A stretch of 64,000 bases of DNA from Microbacterium sp. ET2 (lineage in GTDB: Bacteria; Actinomycetota; Actinomycetes; Actinomycetales; Microbacteriaceae). Positions within the stretch are counted from its first letter, which is position 1; every line of letters begins with the position of its first letter. The translations under genes and the position numbers were made by a program. Location of the stretch: the NCBI RefSeq assembly GCF_030347395.1, contig NZ_CP128170.1:3410001-3474000 (forward strand). The letters are read 5' to 3'. Under the pieces are notes generated by a model. The model was not told where the DNA came from, did no database searches, and was given only the letters and a program-made list of their open reading frames with translations. Below, in pieces: positions 45,693-54,024 of this stretch.

Positions 45693-45764
45693 GCGCGATT
45701 GGCGCAGCGGTAGCGCGCTTCCCTGACACGGAAGAGGTCACTGGTTCGATCCCAGTATCGCGCA
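45693..45764 (+). tRNA. tRNA-Val (anticodon GAC)
   Basis: 72 bases, GCGCGAT/ATCGCGC acceptor stem, CTTCC-CTGACAC-GGAAG anticodon arm, GTTCGATCC T-loop, discriminator A. Its anticodon stem matches that of the divergent tRNA-Val(CAC). Confidence 0.94.
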
Positions 45765-45769
45765 CAACG

Positions 45770-45795
45770 AAAACCCCCGGTTCACCGGGGGTTTT
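45770..45795 (+). terminator. Terminator of the tRNA operon
   Basis: AAAACCCCCGG and CCGGGGGTTTT form an 11-bp stem with a TTCA loop, and the 3' arm ends in a T-run. It starts six bases after tRNA-Val(GAC). Confidence 0.85.
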
Positions 45796-45879
45796 CTTCG
45801 TCAGGGGAGCGGGGCGACCCCGCGCCCGTCAGCCGCGAGCCCGGGTCGGCGCGCGAAACGCACAGCGCCATGTCGGGTA

Positions 45880-46233
45880 TCAGCGCACCGCAGGGATTTC
45901 GCTGAGAGACGGCGTCGGCGCACCTCGCGATTCGACGGCGCTCGCCCATACCCAGCACCGGTACTCACGGGTGCCGACGTGGAAACGGATCGCGACGGCG
46001 CGCGGCGTCCACATGCACGCTTCCGCCTCGACCCGCACCGGGGTCGCGCCGAAACGGACCCACGCGCGGACGGCCCTCGGGCGGGGATCGGTCGTGCACG
46101 GAAGCAGGTCCAGTTGCAGCTCCGCCCGGGTCAGGCTCTGCAACGGCCCCTGCGACGCCGTGCGTTGCAGGACCCGATCGCTCATCTGACGGTCGACGGT
46201 CTCCGCGTAGCGCCTGTTCGTGCCGATGGCGAT
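45880..46233 (-). CDS. Conserved hypothetical protein, apparent ATC start
   Basis: 117 residues if it starts at ATC 46233: AIGTNRRYAETVDRQMSDRV, LTRAELQLDLLP, then a compact beta-rich end (RAWVRFGATPVRVEAEAC, WTPRAVAIRFHVGTREYRCW, VWASAVESRG). No function is known to me. The frame has no ATG, GTG or TTG where the gene should begin. A TAGACT -10 box (46262-46267) and a perfect GGAGGAGG site (46239-46246) exclude upstream starts and point, with 5-base spacing, to ATC. The first ATG is at 46185, without a ribosome site, and would remove 16 residues. Coding character (wobble GC) supports this strand. Confidence 0.6.
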   Translation of the reverse strand: MAIGTNRRYAETVDRQMSDRVLQRTASQGPLQSLTRAELQLDLLPCTTDPRPRAVRAWVRFGATPVRVEAEACMWTPRAVAIRFHVGTREYRCWVWASAVESRGAPTPSLSEIPAVR

Positions 46234-46238
46234 CGTTC

Positions 46239-46267
46239 CCTCCTCCGGCCGAGCAGCGGCGAGTCTA
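46239..46267 (-). promoter_or_regulatory. Promoter and ribosome site of the ATC-start gene
   Basis: On the minus strand TAGACT (46262-46267) is followed 15 bases later by GGAGGAGG (46239-46246), then GAACG and ATC. Confidence 0.5.
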
Positions 46268-46329
46268 TCCGCGGGCGAGGACACCGGGGTCGCGGTGGGA
46301 TGCGACTCCCCACGGAGGCCGCAAGGGTC

Positions 46330-46335
46330 TACATT
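46330..46335 (+). promoter_or_regulatory. -10 box of the bicupin gene (leaderless)
   Basis: TACATT ends six bases before the ATG at 46342. Confidence 0.45.
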
Positions 46336-46341
46336 CTCGAC

Positions 46342-47370
46342 ATGACCTCGCCGCACGTCGCCTCGCTCCACACTGCGCCGCCCGTCTTCGAAGGCGAGGC
46401 GGGGGAGATCCGCCGGCTCACCCGCGCGGACTTCCCGATGCTCAGGCGGATGTCCATTCAGCGGATCGTCCTGGCCCACGGGGGTGTCCGCGAGCCGCAG
46501 TGGAACGTCAACGCACACCAGCTCGCCTACGTCACGCGGGGCAGGGTGCTGGTGTCGGTGCTCGGCAACGCCGATGCCTTCGCCACCTTCGTCGTCCAGG
46601 CGGGACAGATGTTCCACGTCGAATCGGGCGCCGTCGCGCACATCGAGAACGTCGGCGACGGAGACGCCGAGATCATCGCAGCGCTCCGGTCCGGTCACCC
46701 GCAGCACTTCTCCTTCTCCGGCAGCGTGAATGCGATGACCGATGCCGTCCTCGGGAACACCTACGACCTCGAAGCGAAAGCCTTCGAGATCCTGCCTCGA
46801 CGGGACCCGACCCCGATCTTCCGACGGCGCGGCCCGGTGCACATCCCCGACACCGCCGGGCTTCCCAACGCCCGGCTCTTCGACGCCGAAGGGCAGCTGG
46901 CACCGCTGTCGTACAGCTACGGGTACGCGAAGCTCGCACGCAAGCAGTACTGGGCCGCACTGGAGAACCTCTCGATGTACCACCTCCACATCGCCGGGAG
47001 TGGAATGCGCGAGCCGCACTGGCACCCGGTCACCGCGGAGCTCGGCTACGTCTGGCAGGGCAGAGGACGGATGCGGGTGCTCGGCCCCGACGGAACCCTC
47101 GACCAGTACGAGCTCGAGCCCGGGCAGGTCTACTTCATCCCGCGCGCGTTCCCGCACCACATCGAAACGCTCGGCGAGGACGGACTGGACTTCCTCATCT
47201 TCTTCGACCAGTCGACCCCCGGAGACGTCGGATACCGCGCGACCGCCTCGGCGTTCTCGCGCCAGGTGCTCGCCGGTGCCTTCGGGATCCCGGAACAGGA
47301 CCTGCCTCGACTGCCGTACACGCCCGTCGATCCGCTCATCGTCGAGCGACGGAACCGCCGGGACCCGTGA
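46342..47370 (+). CDS. Bicupin, oxalate decarboxylase-like
   Basis: 342 residues with two cupin domains. The first has NVNAHQLAYVTRGRVLVSVLG and AGQMFHVESGAVAHIENVG, where the usual histidines are partly replaced. The second is canonical, with GSGMREPHWHPVTAELGYVWQGRGRMRVL (His-x-His and Glu metal ligands) and PGQVYFIPRAFPHHIETLG (third His). Oxalate decarboxylases bind Mn in both domains; here only the second site looks complete, so the reaction is uncertain. The AlkD-like gene overlaps the stop by GTGA. The start is set by a leaderless -10. Confidence 0.83.
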   Translation: MTSPHVASLHTAPPVFEGEAGEIRRLTRADFPMLRRMSIQRIVLAHGGVREPQWNVNAHQLAYVTRGRVLVSVLGNADAFATFVVQAGQMFHVESGAVAHIENVGDGDAEIIAALRSGHPQHFSFSGSVNAMTDAVLGNTYDLEAKAFEILPRRDPTPIFRRRGPVHIPDTAGLPNARLFDAEGQLAPLSYSYGYAKLARKQYWAALENLSMYHLHIAGSGMREPHWHPVTAELGYVWQGRGRMRVLGPDGTLDQYELEPGQVYFIPRAFPHHIETLGEDGLDFLIFFDQSTPGDVGYRATASAFSRQVLAGAFGIPEQDLPRLPYTPVDPLIVERRNRRDP

Positions 47371-48040
47371 CTGCCTCCGCCGCGGAAGCGGCGCTCGTCG
47401 GCGACATCCGGGCGGCCCTTCGCGAGGCAGCCGACTCTTCGCGCGCGGCGGGCCAGCAGGCCTACATGAAGTCCCCCATGCCGTTCCTCGGGATCCGGGT
47501 GCCCGAGGTGCGACGCCTGGTCGCTGAAGTCGCAGGCAGTGCCGACCCCGAGGCGAGTCTCTCCGCTGCGCGCCTGCTCTGGGACGAGGGGACCCACCGC
47601 GAGGAGCGCTACGCCGCGATGGCGCTCGTGCGCGCTCGCTCCTCCGAGGCGATCCGCGCCTCGTCCCGCTCGTCGAGCACCTGGTGCGCACCGGCGCCTG
47701 GTGGGACATCACCGATGAGTTGGCGCACCGCCTCGGCGACCTGCTCGACATCCGACCCGACGAGACCGCCGCCGTGGTGCGCGACTGGGCGCACGATGCC
47801 GACCGATGGATCCGGCGCATCGCCATCCTCTCCCAGCTGGGACGCCGGACGAGGGTCGATCAGGGGCTCCTGGCCGACGCCATCCGTCCGAACACGGCCG
47901 ATCCCGAGTTCTTCATCGCCAAGGCGATCGGGTGGGCCCTGCGCGACCACGCCCGCACCGACCCCGCGTGGGTGAGGGCATTCGTCGCGGCTCACGACCT
48001 GCGTCCGCTGTCCGTCCGCGAGGCGCTCAAGCATCTGTGA
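47367..48040 (+). pseudogene. AlkD-like DNA alkylation repair protein, split by a one-base frameshift
   Basis: The first frame runs from the GTG at 47367 (GTGA overlap with the bicupin) through QQAYMKSPMPFLGIRVPEVR and HREERYAAMALVRARSSEAIRA. The second continues as LVPLVEHLVRTGAWWDITDEL to the stop at 48040, with AIGWALRDHARTDPAWV near the end. Adding one C at about 47659-47661 (GCGCCTC to GCGCCCTC) restores a single ~224-residue HEAT-repeat protein. AlkD enzymes excise alkylated bases from DNA. The reading frames are otherwise intact, so a sequencing error or a very recent mutation is likely. Confidence 0.8.
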
Positions 48041-48050
48041 GCCGGCTTGC

Positions 48051-48056
48051 TACGGT
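48051..48056 (+). promoter_or_regulatory. -10 box of the DUF6790-like gene (leaderless)
   Basis: TACGGT ends seven bases before the ATG at 48064. Confidence 0.45.
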
Positions 48057-48063
48057 CACGCCC

Positions 48064-48585
48064 ATGACCACCGCCCCGAGCTCCCGTACGGGGGCGACGC
48101 CGCAGAAGACCCCTTTGCTCATCGGCCTGCTCCCCTTCGCGGGTGTGATCCTGTTCGTCATCGCCGAGATCGTGGGATTCGTCGTCACCGGCGGTGCCGA
48201 TGCGCTGCGGTGGACGACGATGAACGCCGTCCTCTTCCTCATCGGTTCGTCCAGTGTCGGCAACGGCATCGCCCACCTGTTCTTCGGGCCGGTAATCGCC
48301 CGATCGATCGGCTGGCAGCCCGGGCCGTTCCAGTTCGAAGTGGGAGCCGCCAACCTGGGCATCGGCGTCGCGGCGATCGTGGCGGCCGCGGCGTTCGATG
48401 CCGATGCGTGGCTCGCGCCCATCCTCGCGGCGCTCATCTTCCTCGTCCTCGCCGGCATCGGGCACATCCGCGCGATCGTGGTCGAGCGCAACCTCTCGAT
48501 CAACAACGCGGGCCCCATCCTGGTGCTCGACTTCGTCATCCCGGTCGTCACCCTCGCGCTGTGGATCTGGCTGACCGTGTCGTAA
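48064..48585 (+). CDS. DUF6790-like membrane protein
   Basis: 173 residues with four membrane helices. A conserved central stretch, GNGIAHLFFGPVIARSIGW then PFQFEVGAANLGIGVAAIVA, and a later AGIGHIRAIVVERNLSINNAGP resemble DUF6790 proteins. Function unknown. The start is set by a leaderless -10. It converges on the permease gene 18 bases away. Confidence 0.72.
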   Translation: MTTAPSSRTGATPQKTPLLIGLLPFAGVILFVIAEIVGFVVTGGADALRWTTMNAVLFLIGSSSVGNGIAHLFFGPVIARSIGWQPGPFQFEVGAANLGIGVAAIVAAAAFDADAWLAPILAALIFLVLAGIGHIRAIVVERNLSINNAGPILVLDFVIPVVTLALWIWLTVS

Positions 48586-48603
48586 CGGCCTGCGAGGGCA
48601 CCT

Positions 48604-49761
48604 CTAGACGGTGGTCGCGGCCAGTGCCAGCACCGCGCCGCCGACGATGAGCGGTGCGCCGACGAGTCCGAGGAGCGCATAGCGCCCCCAAGACAGCGTC
48701 ACTCCCGCCGCGACGATCCGGGCATGCCACAGCAGGGTCGCCAGCGACGCCCAGGGGGTGACGAGGGGGCCGGCGTTCACGCCGATCAACAGGGCGGCCA
48801 GGCGCACCGGATCGTCGGCGGCGGATTCGAGCAGGAGGTAGGCGGGGAGGTTGTTGGCGAGATTCGCCGCCACGGCTCCGGTCCCGGCGATCCCGGCCAG
48901 TGACAGCGCCGAGTCGCCGGGGCCGATGAGCGCCTCCAGCGGCTCGAGAGCTCCGAGCGCCTCGAGCGCCGCGACGGCGACGAACAGGCCCGAGACGAAG
49001 ACCAGCAGCGACCACGGCACGAGCGAGATCTGCAACCGCCGGGGCGACCGCCAGGCGAAGAGCACCACCAGCGCGAGGGCGGCCACGCTCGCCGGCATCC
49101 AGGGCGGGATGCCGCTGACGAGGGACGGCAGCAGCACGATCACGATGATCGCCGCCACCCGCAGTTGCACGCGATCGGTGATCAGCGGAGGCGCCGAGGC
49201 ATCGTGGCGCCCACGGAGCCGTCGGCGGAAGACGAGGAAGAGCAGCGCCACCGAGAGGGCGATCGACACGAGCGCCGCCGGCCACAGCAGGCGCACGAAG
49301 CCGAGGATGTCGCCGCCGGAGATCCCGTCCACCGCGAGCAGGTTCGTGAGGTTGGAGATCGGCAGGAGCAGCGAGGCGGTGTTGGCGAGCCACACCGTCG
49401 CCACCGCGAAGGGGAGCGGGTCGAGACGATGCGAACGCGCGACCGCGAGGACGACCGGCGTCAGCAGCACCGCGGTGGTGTCGAGGGAGAGGAAGACGGT
49501 GACTCCGGCCGCGAGGCTCACCACGAGCATCCACAGCAGCAGGGTCCTGCCTCGAGCAAGCCGGGAGAGCGCGCCGGCGGCGACATCGAAGACCCCGGCT
49601 GTCGCGGCGAGCTCGGCCACCACGGTGATGGCCACGACGAACAGCAGGATGCTCCAGACCCGGTCGCCGACGGCGAGAAGATCGGATGCCGGGAGGACAC
49701 CGGTCACCAGCGCCACCGCACCCGCGGCGAGGAGCCCGAGGCCCAGCATCCAGGTCTTCAC
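48604..49761 (-). CDS. ArsB/NhaD-type (SLC13-like) permease
   Basis: 385 residues from the GTG at 49761; an ATG at 49749 is also possible. Ten to twelve membrane helices are visible. Family features include FLSLDTTAVLLTPVVLAVA in the first half and NLANNLPAYLLLES with LIGVNAGPLVTPWASLATLLW in the second, the two inverted anion-site repeats of the ion transporter superfamily. It may export arsenite or another anion, but no ars regulator or reductase is near, so the substrate is open. Confidence 0.8.
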   Translation of the reverse strand: MKTWMLGLGLLAAGAVALVTGVLPASDLLAVGDRVWSILLFVVAITVVAELAATAGVFDVAAGALSRLARGRTLLLWMLVVSLAAGVTVFLSLDTTAVLLTPVVLAVARSHRLDPLPFAVATVWLANTASLLLPISNLTNLLAVDGISGGDILGFVRLLWPAALVSIALSVALLFLVFRRRLRGRHDASAPPLITDRVQLRVAAIIVIVLLPSLVSGIPPWMPASVAALALVVLFAWRSPRRLQISLVPWSLLVFVSGLFVAVAALEALGALEPLEALIGPGDSALSLAGIAGTGAVAANLANNLPAYLLLESAADDPVRLAALLIGVNAGPLVTPWASLATLLWHARIVAAGVTLSWGRYALLGLVGAPLIVGGAVLALAATTV

Positions 49762-49802
49762 TGCACCATCATGGTGCCCCGATCCGCGCCCACCGACCTG
49801 AC

Positions 49803-49808
49803 TAGACT
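49803..49808 (+). promoter_or_regulatory. -10 box upstream of the thrS leader ORF
   Basis: TAGACT ends six bases before the ATG at 49815, so the thrS mRNA would begin directly with a small ORF. Confidence 0.5.
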
Positions 49809-49814
49809 GTCCGC

Positions 49815-49880
49815 ATGGATTCCCGGCCCAGCATCGCGGCTCTCGCCGCCCTGGTCGGCACGCGAACGCTCGACGCCTGA
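49815..49880 (+). CDS. Candidate 21-residue leader peptide of thrS
   Basis: MDSRPSIAALAALVGTRTLDA, starting six bases after a -10 box, hence probably leaderless and translated. Two Thr codons (ACG) occur at residues 16 and 18, near its end. It is followed by two hairpins and then thrS at 49955. I infer a regulatory ORF; there is no protein homology to lean on. Confidence 0.4.
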   Translation: MDSRPSIAALAALVGTRTLDA

Positions 49881-49903
49881 GCGGGCGGGGCGCTGACGCG
49901 CCC
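49867..49903 (+). promoter_or_regulatory. Hairpins between the leader ORF and thrS
   Basis: CGCTC/GAGCG (49867-49883) spans the leader stop codon. GGGCGC-TGAC-GCGCCC (49888-49903) follows, and CGGGCG (49882-49887) can compete for its 3' arm. No T-run follows, and no T-box sequence is seen. Confidence 0.4.
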
Positions 49904-49954
49904 GAAGCTGAGAACGTGACCGACCACCCGTGACCGAGACCCAGGAGTACCCCT

Positions 49955-51961
49955 GTGACTGACGTTTCCCCGTCGGACGAATCCGCCCGCACCGACGGCT
50001 TCGCGCTCTTCCCCGACAAGTCCGTGATCGCCATGCGCGTGAACGGAGAGCCGCGAGACCTCGCGACGACCGTCGGCGACGGCGATGATGTCGAGCCCAT
50101 CACCGTCGACAGCCCCGAGGGCCTGTCGATCCTCCGCCACTCGACGGCGCACGTGCTCGCCCAGGCCGTGCAGCGCATCTCGCCGCAGGCGAATCTCGGG
50201 ATCGGCCCGCCGATCACCGACGGGTTCTACTACGACTTCGGCGTGGATGAGCCCTTCACCCCCGAGGACCTGAAGGCCATCGAGAAAGAGATGCAGCGCA
50301 TCATCCGCGAGGGTCAGCGATTCGTCCGCCGCGTCGTCACCGACGAGGAGGCGCGGGTCGAGCTCGCGTCAGAGCCGTTCAAGCTCGAGCTCATCGGGCT
50401 CAAGGGCGGCGCCGACAAGACCGAGGGCGCATCGGTCGAGGTGGGAGCCGGGGAGCTCACCATCTACGACAACGTCGACCGCGACGGGGAGACGGTGTGG
50501 AAGGACCTCTGCCGCGGACCCCACGTGCCCAGCACCCGGACGATCGGCAACGGCTGGGCCCTGCAGCGGGTCGCCGGCGCCTACTGGCGGGGAAGTGAGA
50601 AGAACCCTCAGCTGCAGCGGATCTACGGCACCGCCTGGGCGTCGAAGGACGACCTGCGGGCCTACCAGCACCGCCTCGAGGAGGCGGCCAAGCGCGACCA
50701 CCGCAAGCTCGGCCGCGAGCTCGACCTGTTCTCCTTTCCCGAAGAGATCGGGTCGGGACTGTCGGTGTGGCACCCCCGCGGCGGAATCGTCCGCGGCGAG
50801 ATGGAGCAGCACGCCCGTCGACGCCACATCGAAGGCGGCTACACCTACGTCTACACCCCGCACATCTCCAAGCAGGACCTCTTCGTCCAGTCCAACCATT
50901 TGGTGACCTACAAGGAGGGCATGTTCCCACCCATCACCCTGGACGAGGAGCGCGACGCCGCGGGGGTCGTCACCAAGGCAGGGCAGGACTACTACCTGAA
51001 GCCCATGAACTGCCCGATGCACATCCTGATCTTCAAGGAGCGTGCGCGCAGCTATCGCGATCTGCCGATGCGTCTCGCCGAGAACGGGACGGTGTACCGC
51101 AACGAGCTGTCCGGAGCCTTGCACGGGCTGACACGCGTGCGCGGATTCACCCAGGACGACTCCCATCTCTTCGTCACCCCCGAGCAGCTGGAGGGGGAGG
51201 CGACCCGCGTGCTGGAGTTCGTCATCTCGATGCTCCGCGATTTCGGTCTCGACGACTTCGAACTCGAGCTGTCGATGCGCGACGACGAGAAGGAGAAGTG
51301 GATCGGCTCCGACGAGTTCTGGGAGTACTCCACCGACGCACTCCGCAACGTCGCGGTCGCCAGTGGGCTGAAGCTCACAGAGGTTCCCGGGGAAGCGGCG
51401 TTCTACGGTCCGAAGATCGACCTGAAGACCCGCGACGCGATCGGACGCACCTGGCAGCTGTCGACGGTTCAGGTCGATCCGAACCTTCCCGAGCGGTTCG
51501 AGCTCGAGTACACCGACCGTGACGGTCAGAAGAAGCGCCCGATCATGATCCACCGCGCGCTGTTCGGATCGATCGAGCGGTTCTTCGCGATCCTGCTCGA
51601 GCACTACGCCGGTGCCTTCCCGGTCTGGCTGTCGCCCGTCCAGGTCGTGGGAGTGCCGGTCGCGGAGGAGTACGCCGACTACCTCGACGGGATCGTCACG
51701 CGCCTGCGCGTCGACGGGGTCCGCGCCGAGGTCGATCACAGCGACGACCGGATGCAGAAGAAGATCCGCACCCACACCACGCAGAAGGTGCCGCTGATCC
51801 TCATCGCCGGCGAGCAGGACCGCTCGGCGGGGACGGTCTCGTTCCGGTTCCGAGACGGCAGCCAGGAGAACGGCATCGCCGTGGATGACGCGGTCCGGCG
51901 CATCCGCGCGGCGATCGACGGCCACCTGCTCGTGAACACCGCCGAGGACTTCCGTGTCTGA
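49955..51961 (+). CDS. thrS: Threonine--tRNA ligase
   Basis: 668 residues. A short TGS-like N-terminus and the [11 protein letters not shown] editing-domain motif (HxxxH) with a later cysteine are followed by the class II core. Motif 2 is seen around [26 protein letters not shown], zinc ligands include the Cys of MNCPMHI, and motif 3 is in [21 protein letters not shown]. An anticodon-binding domain ends the protein. The GTG has an AGGAG site. The HIT gene overlaps its last codons by 8 bases, a pairing conserved in actinobacteria (Rv2614c-Rv2613c). Confidence 0.95.
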   Translation: MTDVSPSDESARTDGFALFPDKSVIAMRVNGEPRDLATTVGDGDDVEPITVDSPEGLSILRHSTAHVLAQAVQRISPQANLGIGPPITDGFYYDFGVDEPFTPEDLKAIEKEMQRIIREGQRFVRRVVTDEEARVELASEPFKLELIGLKGGADKTEGASVEVGAGELTIYDNVDRDGETVWKDLCRGPHVPSTRTIGNGWALQRVAGAYWRGSEKNPQLQRIYGTAWASKDDLRAYQHRLEEAAKRDHRKLGRELDLFSFPEEIGSGLSVWHPRGGIVRGEMEQHARRRHIEGGYTYVYTPHISKQDLFVQSNHLVTYKEGMFPPITLDEERDAAGVVTKAGQDYYLKPMNCPMHILIFKERARSYRDLPMRLAENGTVYRNELSGALHGLTRVRGFTQDDSHLFVTPEQLEGEATRVLEFVISMLRDFGLDDFELELSMRDDEKEKWIGSDEFWEYSTDALRNVAVASGLKLTEVPGEAAFYGPKIDLKTRDAIGRTWQLSTVQVDPNLPERFELEYTDRDGQKKRPIMIHRALFGSIERFFAILLEHYAGAFPVWLSPVQVVGVPVAEEYADYLDGIVTRLRVDGVRAEVDHSDDRMQKKIRTHTTQKVPLILIAGEQDRSAGTVSFRFRDGSQENGIAVDDAVRRIRAAIDGHLLVNTAEDFRV

Positions 51962-52508
51962 CTCCGTCCGCGGCGGCGACGGCCTCGTCGCCGCCGCGGA
52001 GCTCGCCGGCGTCCCCGATGAGTTCCAGCGGCTGTGGACGCCGCATCGGATGGCGTACATCCAGGCAGGTCCCGAGCCGCTGCGCGAGGAGTGCCCCTTC
52101 GACGAGGCGCCGCGAAAGTCCGACGAGGACGGGCTCATCGTCTTCCGCGGGGAGACGGCGTACGTCCTGCTGAATCTCTTCCCATACAACTCCGGGCATC
52201 TCCTGGTCTGTCCCTACCGGCACATCGCGACCTACGACGAGGCGACCGCTGAGGAGGTGGCCGAGATCGGCGCGCTCACCCAGACGGCGATGCGGGTGCT
52301 CCGGCAGGTCTCGCGCTGCGACGGGTTCAACATCGGGATGAACCAGGGCGCCGTTGCCGGCGCGGGGGTGGCCGCGCACCTGCACCAGCACATCGTGCCG
52401 CGATGGGCGACCGATGCGAACTTCTTCCCGATCATCGCCAAGACGAAGGCCCTCCCGCAGCTTCTCGGCGAGGTACGCGTCGCCATCGCCGACGCCTGGC
52501 CCGCCTGA
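51954..52508 (+). CDS. HIT family hydrolase/phosphorylase (AP4A phosphorylase type)
   Basis: 184 residues. The HIT motif [10 protein letters not shown] closes the active site, with [22 protein letters not shown] in the middle. The gene after thrS in M. tuberculosis (Rv2613c) is a diadenosine tetraphosphate phosphorylase, so the same activity is likely. AP4A is a side product of aminoacyl-tRNA synthetases, which makes the coupling with thrS (8-base overlap) sensible. In mycobacteria pgsA follows; here a lipoprotein gene does. Confidence 0.9.
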   Translation: MSDSVRGGDGLVAAAELAGVPDEFQRLWTPHRMAYIQAGPEPLREECPFDEAPRKSDEDGLIVFRGETAYVLLNLFPYNSGHLLVCPYRHIATYDEATAEEVAEIGALTQTAMRVLRQVSRCDGFNIGMNQGAVAGAGVAAHLHQHIVPRWATDANFFPIIAKTKALPQLLGEVRVAIADAWPA

Positions 52509-52560
52509 TACCGCCCCCGGAGGGTGTGGACAACCCCCGGCCTCGCGGCGTGGTGGCCGA

Positions 52561-52566
52561 TACGGT
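52561..52566 (+). promoter_or_regulatory. -10 box of the lipoprotein gene (leaderless)
   Basis: TACGGT ends seven bases before the ATG at 52574. Confidence 0.45.
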
Positions 52567-52573
52567 GGCGGAC

Positions 52574-53161
52574 ATGCCCTCACGCTCGACCGCCGCAGCC
52601 GCCGCTCTCGTCATCGTCGCCCTGAGTCTGGCCGGCTGCTCCTTCTCGGTCCCGGTGGTCGAGTCCGACGCGTCGTCGAGCCCCACGGTGGCCGCCCCGG
52701 CTCCCACGCAGACGGAGAGCGACGACACCGCCGGTGACGATCAGATGGCGGACGCGCTCGCCGAGCGCGACCAGTTCCTGGCCGACCAGCAGCTTCCGCT
52801 CGACGGCTCGCCCCTGGTGGCGGTCACTCCCGCGCAGCAGGAGTTCATCGCCCAGCAGCGCGAATTCATCGAGTCGCAGGGCGGCACCTGGGACGCTCAG
52901 ACCGAGAGCATCTCCCTCGCGCTCGCTGCCGATGCCTGCGAGACGGCGATCCTGAACTACCACGAGGTCGACGCCCCGCTGCTGCAGGCCCACGTCGCCT
53001 CATCGCCGGTCTTCGCGCAGGTGATCCCCGCGGACTTCACCGCAGACCAGCGCGCGGCTGCGGAGCGCAACGTCGCGAGCGTGATGGTCTTCGGTGCCGG
53101 TTTCCTCTGCCCAGAAGACGGACCGCAGTGGGAGGCGGCTTTCACCGAGGTCTACGGCTGA
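52574..53161 (+). CDS. Hypothetical secreted lipoprotein
   Basis: 195 residues. A lipoprotein signal (MPSRSTAAAAALVIVALSL) ends in the lipobox LAGC at residue ~22. A disordered Ser/Thr/Pro linker follows, then a small helical domain with two further cysteines (AADACETAIL and GFLCPEDG) that could form a disulfide. No known function. It faces pdxY, four bases away, and stands where pgsA is found in mycobacteria. Confidence 0.75.
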   Translation: MPSRSTAAAAALVIVALSLAGCSFSVPVVESDASSSPTVAAPAPTQTESDDTAGDDQMADALAERDQFLADQQLPLDGSPLVAVTPAQQEFIAQQREFIESQGGTWDAQTESISLALAADACETAILNYHEVDAPLLQAHVASSPVFAQVIPADFTADQRAAAERNVASVMVFGAGFLCPEDGPQWEAAFTEVYG

Positions 53162-53165
53162 GCCC

Positions 53166-54017
53166 TCAGCGCACCTGGGCGACGGAGAACTGCATGCGCG
53201 GGTGGGCGTAGAACTCCTGCGCCTCGACGAGCTGGAGTTCGCGTTCGCCGGATTCCAGGGTCAGGGCCAGGAGGTCGAACACGCTCGACACGGTGCGCGC
53301 CAGCGCCTCGCCCGCACTCCGAGTGCGCAGGTAGTGGGCCGTGAAGAGTGCAGCGGTGACGTCTCCCGATCCGTTCGCCTTCATCGGCAGCTGCGGGGTC
53401 TGCACGATCCATGCGCCGGCATCGTCGACCGCCAGCATCTCCAGGGTGCCCTCCTCGCGCTCGGGGCGTTCGACACTGGTGACCAGCACCGTGCGGGGAC
53501 CCATCGCGCGCGCCGCCTCGACCGACTCCAGAGTGGACTCGAGGGAGAGGGGCTCGGTGTCGGTGAGGAAGCCGAGTTCGAACTGATTCGGGGTGATGAT
53601 GTCGGCGACGGGGACGACCCGCTCGCGCAGCAGCACGGGGATGGCGGGAGCCACGAAGCATCCGGACTTCGCGTTCCCCATCACCGGGTCGCACGCGTAC
53701 AGCGCGCCGGGATTGGCGGCCTTGACCCGACGGACGGCGTCGACGACCACGTCGCCGATCCCCTCGCTGCCCTGGTAACCCGACAGGACGGCGTCGATCT
53801 GCCCGAACACCCCACGCTCTTCGACGCCCGCGAGCACCTCGGCGACGTCGGCCGGCGGAATGAGCGGACCCCGCCAGGCGCCGTATCCGGTGTGGTTGGA
53901 GAAGTTCACGGTGTAGACCGGCAGCACCTCGACGCCGATCCGCTGCAGCGGGAAGACCGCCGCGGAGTTGCCGACGTGGCCGTACGCGACGGCGGACTGG
54001 ATCGAGAGGATCTTCAC
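53166..54017 (-). CDS. pdxY: Pyridoxal kinase
   Basis: 283 residues of the ribokinase fold. SIQSAVAYGHVGNSAAVFPLQRIG at the N-terminus, YACDPVMGN, TPNQFELGFLTD and the ATP/anion-hole motif NGSGDVTAALF define PdxY. It phosphorylates pyridoxal as part of vitamin B6 salvage. It lies seven bases downstream of pdxR on the same strand, so salvage is probably cotranscribed with the regulator. Confidence 0.92.
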   Translation of the reverse strand: MKILSIQSAVAYGHVGNSAAVFPLQRIGVEVLPVYTVNFSNHTGYGAWRGPLIPPADVAEVLAGVEERGVFGQIDAVLSGYQGSEGIGDVVVDAVRRVKAANPGALYACDPVMGNAKSGCFVAPAIPVLLRERVVPVADIITPNQFELGFLTDTEPLSLESTLESVEAARAMGPRTVLVTSVERPEREEGTLEMLAVDDAGAWIVQTPQLPMKANGSGDVTAALFTAHYLRTRSAGEALARTVSSVFDLLALTLESGERELQLVEAQEFYAHPRMQFSVAQVR

Positions 54018-54024
54018 GGGAGCA

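Noticed and set aside
45247..45764. CRISPR or tandem repeat signal from similar tRNA segments
   Set aside because: The repeated anticodon-arm and T-arm sequences are fully explained by the four tRNA genes and one remnant.
46234..47826. Long upstream extension of the ATC-start gene antisense to the bicupin
   Set aside because: The extension is a shadow of the bicupin and AlkD-like genes and lies upstream of the promoter and ribosome site.
49867..49954. T-box riboswitch before thrS
   Set aside because: No T-box consensus (TGGNACCGCG-type) or specifier-loop layout is present; a small ORF with hairpins fits better.
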